64,000 nucleotides of DNA from Allobaculum mucilyticum (GCF_022701195.1 NZ_CP078089.1:310001-374000), one strand, 5' to 3'. Shown: positions 34,366 to 42,824, counted from the first letter of the stretch. Notes: generated from the letters alone by a model not told the origin. Translations and numbers: made by a program.

Positions 34366-35613
34366 TTACCTGGCTGAGTACTTCTCCAATCTAGCGCTCA
34401 GTTCCTCCTCACACAGGAGCTGATTACGTACCATTGACCAGTTTGGAACCCTTCGTCCCTGCCATTTCTTCTCGAGCTCCACAATGCGCAGATACAAGGC
34501 CTTATAAACTGAATCCTCACTTGGAAACGAGCCCTTTTTTGTTACTTTTCGCAGGCTGGAGTTAACCGACTCGATCGCATTGGTTGTATACATCACCTTT
34601 CTGACAGCACTGCCGTAGTTAAACAGCTGCCGCACATGATGAAAGTTACGTTCCCACACGCCTACCGCACCAGGATAACGGCACCATTTCTCCTTAAATT
34701 CATCGAAAGCAGCCTCTGCTTCTTTAGCGTTCAAAGCACCGTAGACTCTCTTGATGTCCTTGCAGAAACCGGCTTTTTCTTTGGTCGGAATGTATTTCAG
34801 AGAGTTGCGGAGCAGATGAACGATGCAGCGCTGTACGGTAACGTTCGGAAATACAGCCTTAGCACCGCTTTCAAGCCCGCTTACGCCGTCCATGGACAGG
34901 AAGAAAATATCTTCTACGCCTCGTGCTCTCAGTTCGTCAAAGATCTCCATCCAAAAGTGCTTGGATTCGCTCTCGCCGATCCAGATGCCGAGGACATCTT
35001 TATAGCCTTCAGTATCGTAAGCAAGAACCACATATACAGCCTGTTCTTTTGCACCGCGATCGGTTTTGACCGATACATAAAGGCAGTCGACGAATACGAA
35101 GGGGTAGCACTTCTTCAGGGGACGATGACGCCACTCATCGACCACTGGATAAACGCGATCTGTGATGTTTGAGATCGTGTCCGCAGAGACAGAGAAGCCG
35201 TAGATGTCCTGGATAATATCGGAGATGTCGCGCTGCGACATGCTCTGTCCATACATACGCAGAATTTTATCCTCGATATCGGAAATATCCCGGCTTCCTT
35301 TAGGAACTGCCTGCGGTTCGAATGTACCAAGGCGGTCGCGAGGAATACGCAGATCCAGCTCGCCCTGAGAAGACCTTACCGTCTTCTCAGAATAGCCGTT
35401 GCGCCGGTTATCCGTCGATTTAGGGTCATGCGATCCGCTGGTATAGCCGAGATGCGAATCAAGCTCTCCCTGGAGCATCTGCTCAAGGACAGGGCCAAAG
35501 ATTTCCCTGATGAGGTCTGAGGCTTCTTTAAACGTCTTAGGTTTGTATTCCTTAACGATGGTTGAAGCAATCTGTTCCTGAAGGGTTGGTGCAGCTTTAG
35601 CTTTACGTGGCAT
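34366..35613 (-). CDS. IS256-family (mutator-type) transposase, copy A
   Basis: 415-residue DDE transposase. The N-terminal helical domain ends with LGYTSGSHDPKSTDNRRNGYSEKTV, a mutator-family hallmark. The catalytic domain has VFVDCLYVSVK (first Asp), FLSMDGVSGLESGAKAVFPN with the second Asp, and the C-terminal TTNAIESVNSSLRKVTKKG with the catalytic Glu. From RIPRDRLGTFEPQ to the C-terminus it is identical to copy B, but the first ~87 residues differ at about 17 positions, giving a mosaic pattern. The GGAGAC ribosome site precedes the ATG. Confidence 0.95.
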   Translation of the reverse strand: MPRKAKAAPTLQEQIASTIVKEYKPKTFKEASDLIREIFGPVLEQMLQGELDSHLGYTSGSHDPKSTDNRRNGYSEKTVRSSQGELDLRIPRDRLGTFEPQAVPKGSRDISDIEDKILRMYGQSMSQRDISDIIQDIYGFSVSADTISNITDRVYPVVDEWRHRPLKKCYPFVFVDCLYVSVKTDRGAKEQAVYVVLAYDTEGYKDVLGIWIGESESKHFWMEIFDELRARGVEDIFFLSMDGVSGLESGAKAVFPNVTVQRCIVHLLRNSLKYIPTKEKAGFCKDIKRVYGALNAKEAEAAFDEFKEKWCRYPGAVGVWERNFHHVRQLFNYGSAVRKVMYTTNAIESVNSSLRKVTKKGSFPSEDSVYKALYLRIVELEKKWQGRRVPNWSMVRNQLLCEEELSARLEKYSAR

Positions 35614-35767
35614 AAGTGGTCTCCTTGTATAAATTTGTCAGGCTCAATCTGATTGTATCAGTCTGATGCCTTGATGGAATTTACACAAAAGGCCTTACAC
35701 TCTCAGACGGTGTGCCTTCTGTCACGCATCATGGTATAAGTTCTGTTATATAAAACGAGGAATACAC

Positions 35768-36292
35768 ATGAACATTGAATTGGTGAGGCTTACTCCGGCA
35801 TATAAGACACAGCTATTTGATATGCTGACGGAGTGGAAAGCAGACATTGAAACAAACCACACGAATCATTCCCCGTGGATGATCTTCCGGAATGATTTTC
35901 ATGATTTTGAGTATTATCTTGAAAATCTTGAAATCAAAGAGGAAACTCCGGACGGACGGGTTCCCGATACCACTTTATTCTGTCTGGACAAAGACAGAAA
36001 CATTTTCGTCGGTGCTGTAAATATCCGCCATTGTCTGAATGAAGGGCTGTTGCTGACCGGCGGACACATTGGTGACGGAATTCGTCCCAGCGAACGGCGG
36101 AAAGGCTATGCAACAGCAATGATTGCACTTGCGTTAGAGGAATGTAAAAAGCTGGGCATCTATCGAGTGCTGATGTGCTGTGATAAAGATAATGTTGGTT
36201 CAGCCAAATCTATTATCCGAAATGGCGGTATCCTTGAAAATGAAGTGGAAGAGGACGGTCATTTGGAGCAGCGATATTGGATTCAGTTGTGA
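35768..36292 (+). CDS. GNAT-family N-acetyltransferase
   Basis: 174 residues starting MNIELVRLTPAYKTQLFDML. The acetyl-CoA-binding motif A is DGIRPSERRKGYATAMIALAL (Q/RxxGxG/A type), followed by VLMCCDKDNVGSAKSIIRNGG, the motif B pattern. Acceptor unknown; the shape resembles the uncharacterised YjcF/RimJ-like acetyltransferases. GAGG lies upstream of the ATG. It starts 64 bp from the right end of IS256 copy A. Confidence 0.85.
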   Translation: MNIELVRLTPAYKTQLFDMLTEWKADIETNHTNHSPWMIFRNDFHDFEYYLENLEIKEETPDGRVPDTTLFCLDKDRNIFVGAVNIRHCLNEGLLLTGGHIGDGIRPSERRKGYATAMIALALEECKKLGIYRVLMCCDKDNVGSAKSIIRNGGILENEVEEDGHLEQRYWIQL

Positions 36293-36534
36293 TGGTATGA
36301 TATGTTCAAACAAACTAGTGGGTGCGCATTTACTTACACAGTTTATTTGACAAACCCAAAAGACCGCGCTCTTTTAACATTTCTATCAATACGACCCGGT
36401 TTTATAACGGTCTTGTCAGGACAACTCCTCGACTGCAATAGCGCTATCAAGTCAACCCTACTGCTCCAACAATCCTGTCAAGTCAATCCGGCTATTTGTA
36501 GCCTCAAATCTGTATTTATGCCTTATCATTAAGA

Positions 36535-36575
36535 AATATCGCCCGGAGATTTCAACGTTTCCGGGCGACTGCTTT
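36535..36575 (-). terminator. Terminator of the RlmD-type methyltransferase gene
   Basis: TCGCCCGGA/TCCGGGCGA stem (about 36539-36547 with 36560-36568) just past the minus-strand stop. 36293-36534 contains no supported gene; a 76-codon open frame there has no ribosome site or protein-like composition. Confidence 0.65.
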
Positions 36576-36579
36576 TCCT

Positions 36580-37851
36580 CTATTTCTTCTTGTTCTTTTT
36601 GGACTGTTTAAGCTCCAGAAGGGCTTTTTCGTAAGGATTTAAGTCCTTTTTCGGCTTCTGAACACCTTTTGAAGGGCCTTTCTTCTCAAAAGTCTTCGGT
36701 TTTCCCTTGGCTGGTGTCAGCAGACATATACTCTCGACGTGTTTCGTATTGGGGAACATGTCGACAAGACGGACTTCATCGGAAACATAGCCGTTTTTCT
36801 TAAAGAATACGAGGTCGCGTACGAGCGTTTTTGGATCGCAGGAAATATAGAGAATCTGCTGTGGTTTCAGGCTGCAGGCGGATTCGATAAAGTCGCGTGT
36901 CGTACCGGCTCTAGGCGGATCGAGGACGATCGCATCGAAATGCTTATGGGTCCGTCTGGCTTCTTTCATAAACGCCGTGGAATCCATCGCCATAAAGCGG
37001 ATGTTGTCAATGTGGTTATTGCGGGCATTTTCTCTGGCGTTTTCAATAGCTTCCGGGTTGATCTCAACGCCCATGACCTGCTTGGCATGTCTGGAAAGAA
37101 CCAGACCGATTGTGCCTACGCCGCAGTAGGTATCGAGAACTTCCTGTGTTCCGTCAAGGCCGAGCATTTCATCAGCCATGCGGTAGAGTACTTCGCACTG
37201 ATCATGGTTGATCTGATAGAACGATGAAGCGGAAAACGAGATATTCAGGCCGCAGAGTTCGTCTGTGATGACGCCCTGACCATACAGAATCATCGTTTCA
37301 TCCTGCAGAACGACTGAGGTATCGCGCGGGTTGATATTCTGGAGAATCGTGCGGATCTGCGGGAATTTCTCGCGAAGCGCACGGACCATGTTTTTGCGGG
37401 ATGGGAAATCACGGCCTGCCGTAACGAAGACAACCATGACTTCCTGTGTCTTCTGGGCATAGCGGATCAGCACGTGGCGCAGAACGCCGGTACCTGTCCG
37501 GGGAGAATACAGTTCAATTTTCATCGAATCGACATGCTTTGTGATCTCATCGAGGATTTCATTCACCAGGTCTGGCTGCATGCGGCAGCCGCTCGTGTTG
37601 ATGACCCGGTGGCTTCCCGGCTCGTAGAGCCCGGAATAAATCTTTTTATTTTTATCTTTCGCAAATCCGTAAATGACTTTGTTGCGGTACTGAATGGCAG
37701 ACTGCGCCATCACCGGCTGAGCAGCTGTCATTTTCAGTCTGGCTTCATCAAGCAGATCCTGGACCTGTTCCTGCTTGAGTTTTGCCTGCTTTTCGTATGC
37801 AGTGCTCAGCAGCTCGCAGCCGCCGCAGCGTTTGGATACTGGACATTTCAT
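36580..37851 (-). CDS. rlmD: 23S rRNA (uracil-C5)-methyltransferase, RlmD/RumA family
   Basis: 423 residues. The N-terminal iron-sulfur cysteines CPVSKRCGGC and a later Cys in NTSGCRMQ, the SAM-binding LDTYCGVGTIGLVLS, VLDPPRAGT, the catalytic Cys in LYISCDPKTLVRDL and HVESICLL define the TrmA/RlmD family. It adds a methyl group from SAM to a 23S rRNA uracil in the cytoplasm. A Lys-rich C-terminal tail is extra. The ATG at 37851 has AAGGAAG upstream, while the longer frame to 37911 does not. Whether it acts as RlmD or RlmCD (two sites) cannot be told. Confidence 0.92.
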   Translation of the reverse strand: MKCPVSKRCGGCELLSTAYEKQAKLKQEQVQDLLDEARLKMTAAQPVMAQSAIQYRNKVIYGFAKDKNKKIYSGLYEPGSHRVINTSGCRMQPDLVNEILDEITKHVDSMKIELYSPRTGTGVLRHVLIRYAQKTQEVMVVFVTAGRDFPSRKNMVRALREKFPQIRTILQNINPRDTSVVLQDETMILYGQGVITDELCGLNISFSASSFYQINHDQCEVLYRMADEMLGLDGTQEVLDTYCGVGTIGLVLSRHAKQVMGVEINPEAIENARENARNNHIDNIRFMAMDSTAFMKEARRTHKHFDAIVLDPPRAGTTRDFIESACSLKPQQILYISCDPKTLVRDLVFFKKNGYVSDEVRLVDMFPNTKHVESICLLTPAKGKPKTFEKKGPSKGVQKPKKDLNPYEKALLELKQSKKNKKK

Positions 37852-38125
37852 GGGAAAACTTCCTTTCGCTTCTTCTATTCTGTCACAGAACCGCAAAGAA
37901 CCCCGATTCAATGCGTCAGTTCTCTTTGGGTGCTGTTTTCGTGGCTGGGTGTTCTGGTCTGTCTGATGGTCTGTGCGCTGGCACCTGCTTTTCTGCTGGT
38001 GTCTTTTCTCTATATTATTTGTGTCTTTTTATCTGACCTTCTGGCTGTCGAGTGATGATTCGCCTTTCTGAGCGTTTATTCCCGGACGGTTTCCGGTTTC
38101 TGCCAGGCGTCTGCACCATTGTGTG

Positions 38126-38179
38126 AAGAGAGAGAGTAAAGAGAGAGAGTAAAGAGAGAGAGTAAAGAGAGAGAAAAGG
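38126..38179 (+). repeat. 13-bp tandem repeat, purine-rich
   Basis: Three and a half units of GAGAGAGAGTAAA, all purines except the single T, followed by GAGAGAGAAAAGG. It lies 50-100 bp upstream of the -10 box of the mgtE leader. Slippage could change the spacing of upstream sites, but there is no coding frame here. Confidence 0.85.
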
Positions 38180-38204
38180 AATTTCACTTTTTGGCGCTCA
38201 TCCG

Positions 38205-38235
38205 TTCTCAGTTCTCCGGTTCTTTGACCTATAAT
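38205..38235 (+). promoter_or_regulatory. Promoter of the mgtE leader
   Basis: A consensus -10 TATAAT at 38230-38235, with a weak -35 candidate TTCTCA at 38205-38210 (19-bp spacing). Predicted transcription start is near 38242, which leaves a 5'UTR of only about 19 nt in front of the leader ATG. Confidence 0.6.
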
Positions 38236-38260
38236 GAAGCGGAAAGCGAGGTGAGCCCCT

Positions 38261-38326
38261 ATGTTAAACGACGATCCTGCTCCGGACTTAGTGCACAGAA
38301 ACGGGGCAGACCTTCCGACCATTTAA
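38261..38326 (+). CDS. mgtE leader peptide (21 codons), possible Mg2+ sensor
   Basis: ATG at 38261 with GCGAGGTGAG about 6 nt upstream, stop TAA at 38324-38326, just 25 nt before mgtE. The peptide begins MLNDDPAPDLVHRNG and ends ADLPTI. An N-terminal run of alternating acidic residues and prolines is the same kind of sequence as in the E. coli/Salmonella MgtL leader (MEPDPTP...), which destabilises translating ribosomes when Mg2+ is low. Codons 14-17 overlap one arm of an RNA helix that would free the mgtE ribosome site. Translation and function are inferred; the reading frame and its signals are seen directly. Confidence 0.6.
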   Translation: MLNDDPAPDLVHRNGADLPTI

Positions 38327-38351
38327 TTCCTTCTGCCCTGTAGGAGGGAAT
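38301..38351 (+). promoter_or_regulatory. Two mutually exclusive hairpins controlling the mgtE ribosome site
   Basis: Helix 1 hides the ribosome site: ATTCCTTCT (38326-38334) pairs with GGAGGGAAT (38343-38351), 9 bp with two G-U. Helix 2 frees it: ACGGGGCAGA (38301-38310) pairs with TCTGCCCTGT (38332-38341), 10 bp with one G-U. They share bases 38332-38334 and cannot coexist. The first base of helix 1 is the last base of the leader stop codon. Confidence 0.6.
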
Positions 38352-39779
38352 ATGAATGAACTGAATCATTCGGCTAACGCAAATCCGATGGCTTCACGCC
38401 CGGATTACGATACCGAAATTGTCCAGCTGATCGCGCAGAAGCTTTCGCCGAAAGTCATGCGCGACCGGCTTGAAGAGTTCCATGCCAACGACATCGCCGA
38501 TGCGTTTACCCGCCTCGACGATGTTTCGCGCGAAAAGCTCTTCAAACTGCTGGATGCACAGAGACTTGCTGAAGTTATTTCCTATCTGGATGAAGATCAG
38601 CAGGCCGACTATCTCAATAATATCAACATCAAAAAAGCCATTGCGATCCTCTCCGAAATGGAACCGCAGGACGCAGGGCGCATCTTAAAAAACATGAGCC
38701 GCACCCGCCGGGATGTCATTATCGAGCTTCTTGACTCAGATCTGAGAAAGAAGATCGCTCGGATTTATGCGTACGGCGAGGAAGAAATTGGTTCGGTCAT
38801 GAGTACCGATTTCATTGAAATCCGAAAAAACAGCTCGATCAAAGAAGCCATGCGCTCTCTGCGCGATCAGACTCGTCAGTCCAACACCGACAATATTTCC
38901 GTTCTGTATGTCATCGACGAAAACGGACTGTATTATGGCGCAATCCATATTCAGGATCTGTTTGCCTCGAGTGCCGATGAAAATCTTGAAGAAATCATAG
39001 AGCTCAACTTCCCGATCGTCTATGCAAGCGAAACTATCGACTCAATCATGGACGACCTTAAAGACTATGCTGAGGATTCGATCCCTGTCCTCAACAATGA
39101 CAACCAGATCGAAGGTATCATCACCAAACAGGACCTGCTCGAAGTTTTCGATAAGGAAATGTCTGAAGACTACGCAAGGCTGGCTGGTCTTGCTGCAGAA
39201 GAAGACCTGCAGGAATCTCTGTTTGCCTCATTAAAAAAGCGAACACCGTGGCTGCTTCTGCTGCTGGTTCTTTCGCTTGGCGTTTCGGCTGTCATTTCAC
39301 TGTTTGAAAGCGTCGTGGCTTCCGTTACAATCGCGGTTGCTTTCCAGTCGCTGATTCTTGACATGTCCGGTAACGTCGGTACGCAGTCCCTTGCGGTATC
39401 GATCCGCGTGCTGTCTGATCCGGATCTGAAAACAAAAGAAAAGCTGTATCTGATCGTCAAAGAAACGAGGACAGGTTTTGTCAACGGCTGCATCATCGGC
39501 TCCGGATCGGCCCTGGTTCTTGGTCTGTTTATCCACTTCTCTTCCGGATACAGCTGGATTCAGGCGTATTCGATTGCGCTGTGCATCGCGCTGGCGATGA
39601 TGGTCAGTATGGTTATTTCGTCATTTACCGGTACCGCCATTCCGGTTGTCTTCCAGAAATTCGGCATTGACCCGGCTGCCGCTTCCGGTCCGCTGATCAC
39701 TACTCTCAATGACCTGATCGGTGCGACTACGTACTATTCGATGATCTGGATTATTCTGATTCAGATCATGCATATCTAG
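38352..39779 (+). CDS. mgtE: Magnesium channel/transporter MgtE (first copy)
   Basis: 475 residues in three parts: the N-domain (about 20-140, KVMRDRLEEFHANDIADAF), two CBS domains (about 140-260, with GAIHIQDLF and EGIITKQDLLEVFD) that close the pore when bound to Mg2+, and five membrane helices (from TPWLLLLLVLSLGVSAVIS) carrying GNVGTQSLAVSIRVL and PAAASGPLITTLNDLIG, which line the ion path. AGGAGGG precedes the ATG. The second mgtE follows after 16 bp. Expression is probably set by the leader at 38261. Confidence 0.96.
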   Translation: MNELNHSANANPMASRPDYDTEIVQLIAQKLSPKVMRDRLEEFHANDIADAFTRLDDVSREKLFKLLDAQRLAEVISYLDEDQQADYLNNINIKKAIAILSEMEPQDAGRILKNMSRTRRDVIIELLDSDLRKKIARIYAYGEEEIGSVMSTDFIEIRKNSSIKEAMRSLRDQTRQSNTDNISVLYVIDENGLYYGAIHIQDLFASSADENLEEIIELNFPIVYASETIDSIMDDLKDYAEDSIPVLNNDNQIEGIITKQDLLEVFDKEMSEDYARLAGLAAEEDLQESLFASLKKRTPWLLLLLVLSLGVSAVISLFESVVASVTIAVAFQSLILDMSGNVGTQSLAVSIRVLSDPDLKTKEKLYLIVKETRTGFVNGCIIGSGSALVLGLFIHFSSGYSWIQAYSIALCIALAMMVSMVISSFTGTAIPVVFQKFGIDPAAASGPLITTLNDLIGATTYYSMIWIILIQIMHI

Positions 39780-39795
39780 AAAGGGGTAATTCTGC

Positions 39796-41232
39796 ATGGA
39801 AGAAAACAAAACAGCTCCAGTCAGTGAAGCCCCTCAGACAGAAACGGTCCATTCGCGTCCGCGCTATGAGCATAAGATTCTGGAACTCATCCGGACAGTC
39901 AATTCGCCGAAAATGCTGCGCGAAAAGCTGGATGACTATCATGCCAACGATATCGCCGAAGCGTTTGAAGAACTCTCGCAGTTCGAGCGGGAAAAGCTTT
40001 ACCGCATGCTCGATACCGAGCGCCTGACTGAAATCATCGAGTATCTCGATCAGGATGAGCAGGCCAAGTTCATCAATGAGATGAACATCCGAAAAATCAT
40101 CGCCATCATCAACGAGATGGAAACAGACAAGGCTGCCGACCTGCTTCGTGAAATCGACAAAGAAAAACGCGAAATCATTCTCGAACTTCTGGAACCGGAA
40201 GTCCGCAAGAAGATTTCGGTCATCTTCTCTTACGATGATGATGAAATCGGTTCGAAGATGACAACCAACTATATTGAAGTTCCCCGCGGACTGGATGTCC
40301 GCTCCGCGACAAAGGATCTGATCCGGCAGGCCAAAGACAACGACAACATCTCGACCATTTATGTCCGGGATGAAAACGGCATGTACTTTGGTGCCGTTTC
40401 ACTGAAAGATCTGATCATTTCAAGAGCCGATACGCCTCTTGAAGAAGTCATCACAACCAGCTATCCCTATGTCTATGCCACAGAGCCCATCGACCGGGTC
40501 GTCGAAGAGCTCAAAGACTATAACGAGGACTCGATTCCTGTTTTAAACAATGACAACCTGCTGCTTGGTGTCATCACATCTCAGGATCTTCTGGAAGTCA
40601 TGGATGAAGAGATGGGTGAAGACTACGCCCGTTTCGCCGGTCTGGCTGCGGAGGAAGATCTGGAAGAAACGCTCTTCCAGTCTTTGAAAAAACGTCTGCC
40701 CTGGCTGATTGTTCTGCTTCTGCTGGGTCTGCTCGTTTCCAGTGTCGTCTCGATTTTCGAGGACGTTGTTGCCGAGCTTACGATCATCATGGCGTTCCAG
40801 TCACTGATTCTTGGCATGGCCGGTAACGTCGGTACCCAGTCTCTGGGTGTCACGATCCGCGTTCTGATGGATGAAAATCTGACGAAAAAGCAGAAGCTGC
40901 AGCTCGTCTGGAAAGAAGCCCGCGTCGGTGCTGTCAACGGTTTTGTGATCGGTCTGACGGCTTTCCTGGTTCTTGGCCTGTATATCCACTTTGCCAAAGG
41001 CTATATCTGGTGGCAGGCGTATGCGATTTCCCTTTGCATCGGCTGCTCGCTGTGGCTGTCCATGGTCATTTCGTCTCTGACCGGTACGACGATTCCGCTG
41101 TTCTTCCGCAAGATCGGTGTCGACCCTGCCGTTGCAAGCGGACCGCTGATCACGACCGTCAACGATATGGTCGGTGTTATCACCTACTACTCACTCGCCT
41201 GGACGTTCCTGATCCAGTTCCTGCATCTTTAA
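39796..41232 (+). CDS. mgtE: Magnesium channel/transporter MgtE (second copy)
   Basis: 478 residues with the same three-part layout as its neighbour: N-domain KMLREKLDDYHANDIAEAF, CBS pair, and five membrane helices with GNVGTQSLGVTIRVL and PAVASGPLITTVNDMVG. The two proteins are clearly paralogous from end to end but well diverged, so this is an old tandem duplication. MgtE works as a dimer; a heterodimer is possible. GGGG (AAGGGGTAATTCTGCATG) is the weak ribosome site. A terminator follows at 41246. Confidence 0.95.
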   Translation: MEENKTAPVSEAPQTETVHSRPRYEHKILELIRTVNSPKMLREKLDDYHANDIAEAFEELSQFEREKLYRMLDTERLTEIIEYLDQDEQAKFINEMNIRKIIAIINEMETDKAADLLREIDKEKREIILELLEPEVRKKISVIFSYDDDEIGSKMTTNYIEVPRGLDVRSATKDLIRQAKDNDNISTIYVRDENGMYFGAVSLKDLIISRADTPLEEVITTSYPYVYATEPIDRVVEELKDYNEDSIPVLNNDNLLLGVITSQDLLEVMDEEMGEDYARFAGLAAEEDLEETLFQSLKKRLPWLIVLLLLGLLVSSVVSIFEDVVAELTIIMAFQSLILGMAGNVGTQSLGVTIRVLMDENLTKKQKLQLVWKEARVGAVNGFVIGLTAFLVLGLYIHFAKGYIWWQAYAISLCIGCSLWLSMVISSLTGTTIPLFFRKIGVDPAVASGPLITTVNDMVGVITYYSLAWTFLIQFLHL

Positions 41233-41245
41233 ACTCATGCATTGA

Positions 41246-41300
41246 AAAAGCCGCCCGGCTTTGCAGTCTGATGATTTCTGCATAGACGGACGGCTTTTCT
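41246..41300 (+). terminator. Terminator of the mgtE operon
   Basis: AAAAGCCG/CGGCTTTT stem (41246-41253 with 41291-41298) with an inner GCAG/CTGC pair, followed by CTGTATC. Confidence 0.6.
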
Positions 41301-41382
41301 GTATCTTCTGGTCTGTATTCTTTAACTGTTTATCTTCTGATGTGTTGATCTGATTCTTTGTTTATTTGTCTATCTGAATTTC

Positions 41383-42012
41383 TTATCTGTGCTCTTCGCG
41401 TTTCTCTTCATACTGGTCGCAAAGGCGTTCAAGAATCTTTTCCACTTCACCTCTGTTCAGAGATGAAAACGGAAGGAAAGGCTTTGGATGCTCTTCAAGC
41501 GGGGCGATCCGTTTGCCCATCCAGACCATGTCATACCAAGTATCGTATTTCACAGCGCATCCTTCAAATTCGGCGCACAGTCTGTAGCCGAGCAGCTGAT
41601 GAAAACAGATGCTGGCCATGCTGAGATGGGGATCATCCTCACGAGTGGGTCTTGCAATGCAGGCGTACAGATTGCAGACATTCTGCAATGGCATGATCTT
41701 TTCAAGTGCCTTATAAAGCAGACTTCCATAGCCCTTCTGACGGCTTTCATGGGCGATGTAAATGCTTGTTTCTGCAGACCATTCGTAGGCTTTTCTTCCT
41801 TTGAAGGGACTGACATAGGCATAGCCCATGATTTCACCGTCTTCTTCGACAACGATATACGGGTAGTCTTTCAGGGTAGACTCGATCCGTCTTCTGAATT
41901 CATCAACGTCCGGAACATCCCATTCAAACGTAGCAGCGGAGTGGATGACATACCAGGCATAGAGCTTCTGGAGTTTTTTCGCATCATCTGGCGTGGCAAT
42001 TCTGAGTTTCAT
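41383..42012 (-). CDS. GNAT-family N-acetyltransferase (phosphinothricin acetyltransferase-like)
   Basis: 209 residues. The opening MKLRIATPDDAKKLQKLYAWYVIHSAATFEWDVPD, then GYAYVSPFKGRKAYEWSAETSIYIAHESRQKGYGSLLYKAL, is the pattern of the PAT/Bar-type acetyltransferases, with QKGYGS as the acetyl-CoA loop. The 30-residue C-terminal extension after MVWMGKRI is unusual. The acceptor may be an amino-acid analogue such as methionine sulfone or phosphinothricin. Single gene. Confidence 0.85.
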   Translation of the reverse strand: MKLRIATPDDAKKLQKLYAWYVIHSAATFEWDVPDVDEFRRRIESTLKDYPYIVVEEDGEIMGYAYVSPFKGRKAYEWSAETSIYIAHESRQKGYGSLLYKALEKIMPLQNVCNLYACIARPTREDDPHLSMASICFHQLLGYRLCAEFEGCAVKYDTWYDMVWMGKRIAPLEEHPKPFLPFSSLNRGEVEKILERLCDQYEEKREEHR

Positions 42013-42200
42013 TCTGGTTTCCCTTTCTACTCCAGCGGCTGCATCCAGAGGTTTTGCGATGCGTCGTCATTCTGGCATCACGCATCACGGCGTAAGGCGG
42101 ACTGCTACAATAGATTCAGGCAGTTTAAAGTCAAAAGAAACAGAATGACACCTTTTCCCGTATACTGTCTGAGTCAGCCAGCATGGCTGTTGGAGGCTTT

Positions 42201-42824
42201 ATGAATATTCTCTGGTTTATTTTATCCTGTCTTGGCGGATATCTTCTTGGTTCTATTCCGTTTGCGATTGTCATCGGCAAAGTCTTTTACAAAACGGACA
42301 TTCGAAAGCATGGTTCCGGCAACCCTGGCGGAACGAACGCTGGACGAGTCCTCGGCAAAAAAGCAGGCGTTTCGGTTATCGTTCTTGATGCACTGAAAGT
42401 CGTGGCTGCGATCTGGATCGGATCCTTTGTCAGTCCGGCCTGCGCACTGGTCAGCGGACTTTGCTGCTGCGTCGGTCACTGCTATCCAGTTTTCGCCCAT
42501 TTCAAAGGCGGCAAAGCTGTCGCAAGCATGTACGGGTTCCTGTTTGGCATCTCGGTTTTCGTCTTCCATAACGGACTGTACTTCCTGATTCCAATTCTGA
42601 TGTTCTTCATCATCCTGTATCTGTACAAATGGGTTTCCGTTGCTTCAATCTGCGCCGCACTGAGCAGTTCGCTGCAGATCATGTCTATGAACTGGTCGGC
42701 AAACTCTCAGGATATTCTGCTGATTGCAGGAAGCTGGATGCTGACAGCACTGATCATTTACCGTCACCGCGCAAATATTGTCAAAGTGCGCAGCAACAAG
42801 GAAAGCCGGGTCACCTGGATCTAG
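42201..42824 (+). CDS. plsY: Acyl-phosphate:glycerol-3-phosphate acyltransferase
   Basis: 207-residue membrane enzyme that makes lysophosphatidate from glycerol-3-phosphate and acyl-phosphate, the first step of phospholipid synthesis. The three conserved loops are visible: GSIPFAIVIGK, HGSGNPGGTNAGRVLGKKAG and HFKGGKAVAS. About five to six membrane helices. The ATG at 42201, with TTGGAGG upstream, is better placed than the in-frame ATG at 42183. The usual partner plsX is not in the window. Confidence 0.95.
   Translation: MNILWFILSCLGGYLLGSIPFAIVIGKVFYKTDIRKHGSGNPGGTNAGRVLGKKAGVSVIVLDALKVVAAIWIGSFVSPACALVSGLCCCVGHCYPVFAHFKGGKAVASMYGFLFGISVFVFHNGLYFLIPILMFFIILYLYKWVSVASICAALSSSLQIMSMNWSANSQDILLIAGSWMLTALIIYRHRANIVKVRSNKESRVTWI

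Larger units (their letters stand above)
34094..35704 (-). mobile_element. IS256-family insertion sequence, copy A (no target duplication)
   Basis: 1611 bp, the same length as copy B at 61688. The ends are imperfect inverted repeats sharing TTTTGTGTAAATTC: left GGGTATGTCAAAAATTTTGTG, right complement GAGAGTGTAAGGCCTTTTGTG. Flanking 8-mers ctcgtact (left) and agacggtg (right) differ, so the copy is a recombination product or has lost one side. Its left neighbour is a truncated gene. Confidence 0.92.

Noticed and set aside
36302-36532. 76-codon open frame after the acetyltransferase
   Set aside because: No ribosome site and composition unlike a protein; it runs up to the terminator of the opposing gene.
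38126-38179. CRISPR array
   Set aside because: The 13-bp units are contiguous with no spacers and there are no cas genes nearby.
38056-38351. M-box magnesium riboswitch before mgtE
   Set aside because: The 5'UTR from the predicted start is only about 110 nt, most of it the leader ORF; there is no M-box-like multi-helix region or terminator.
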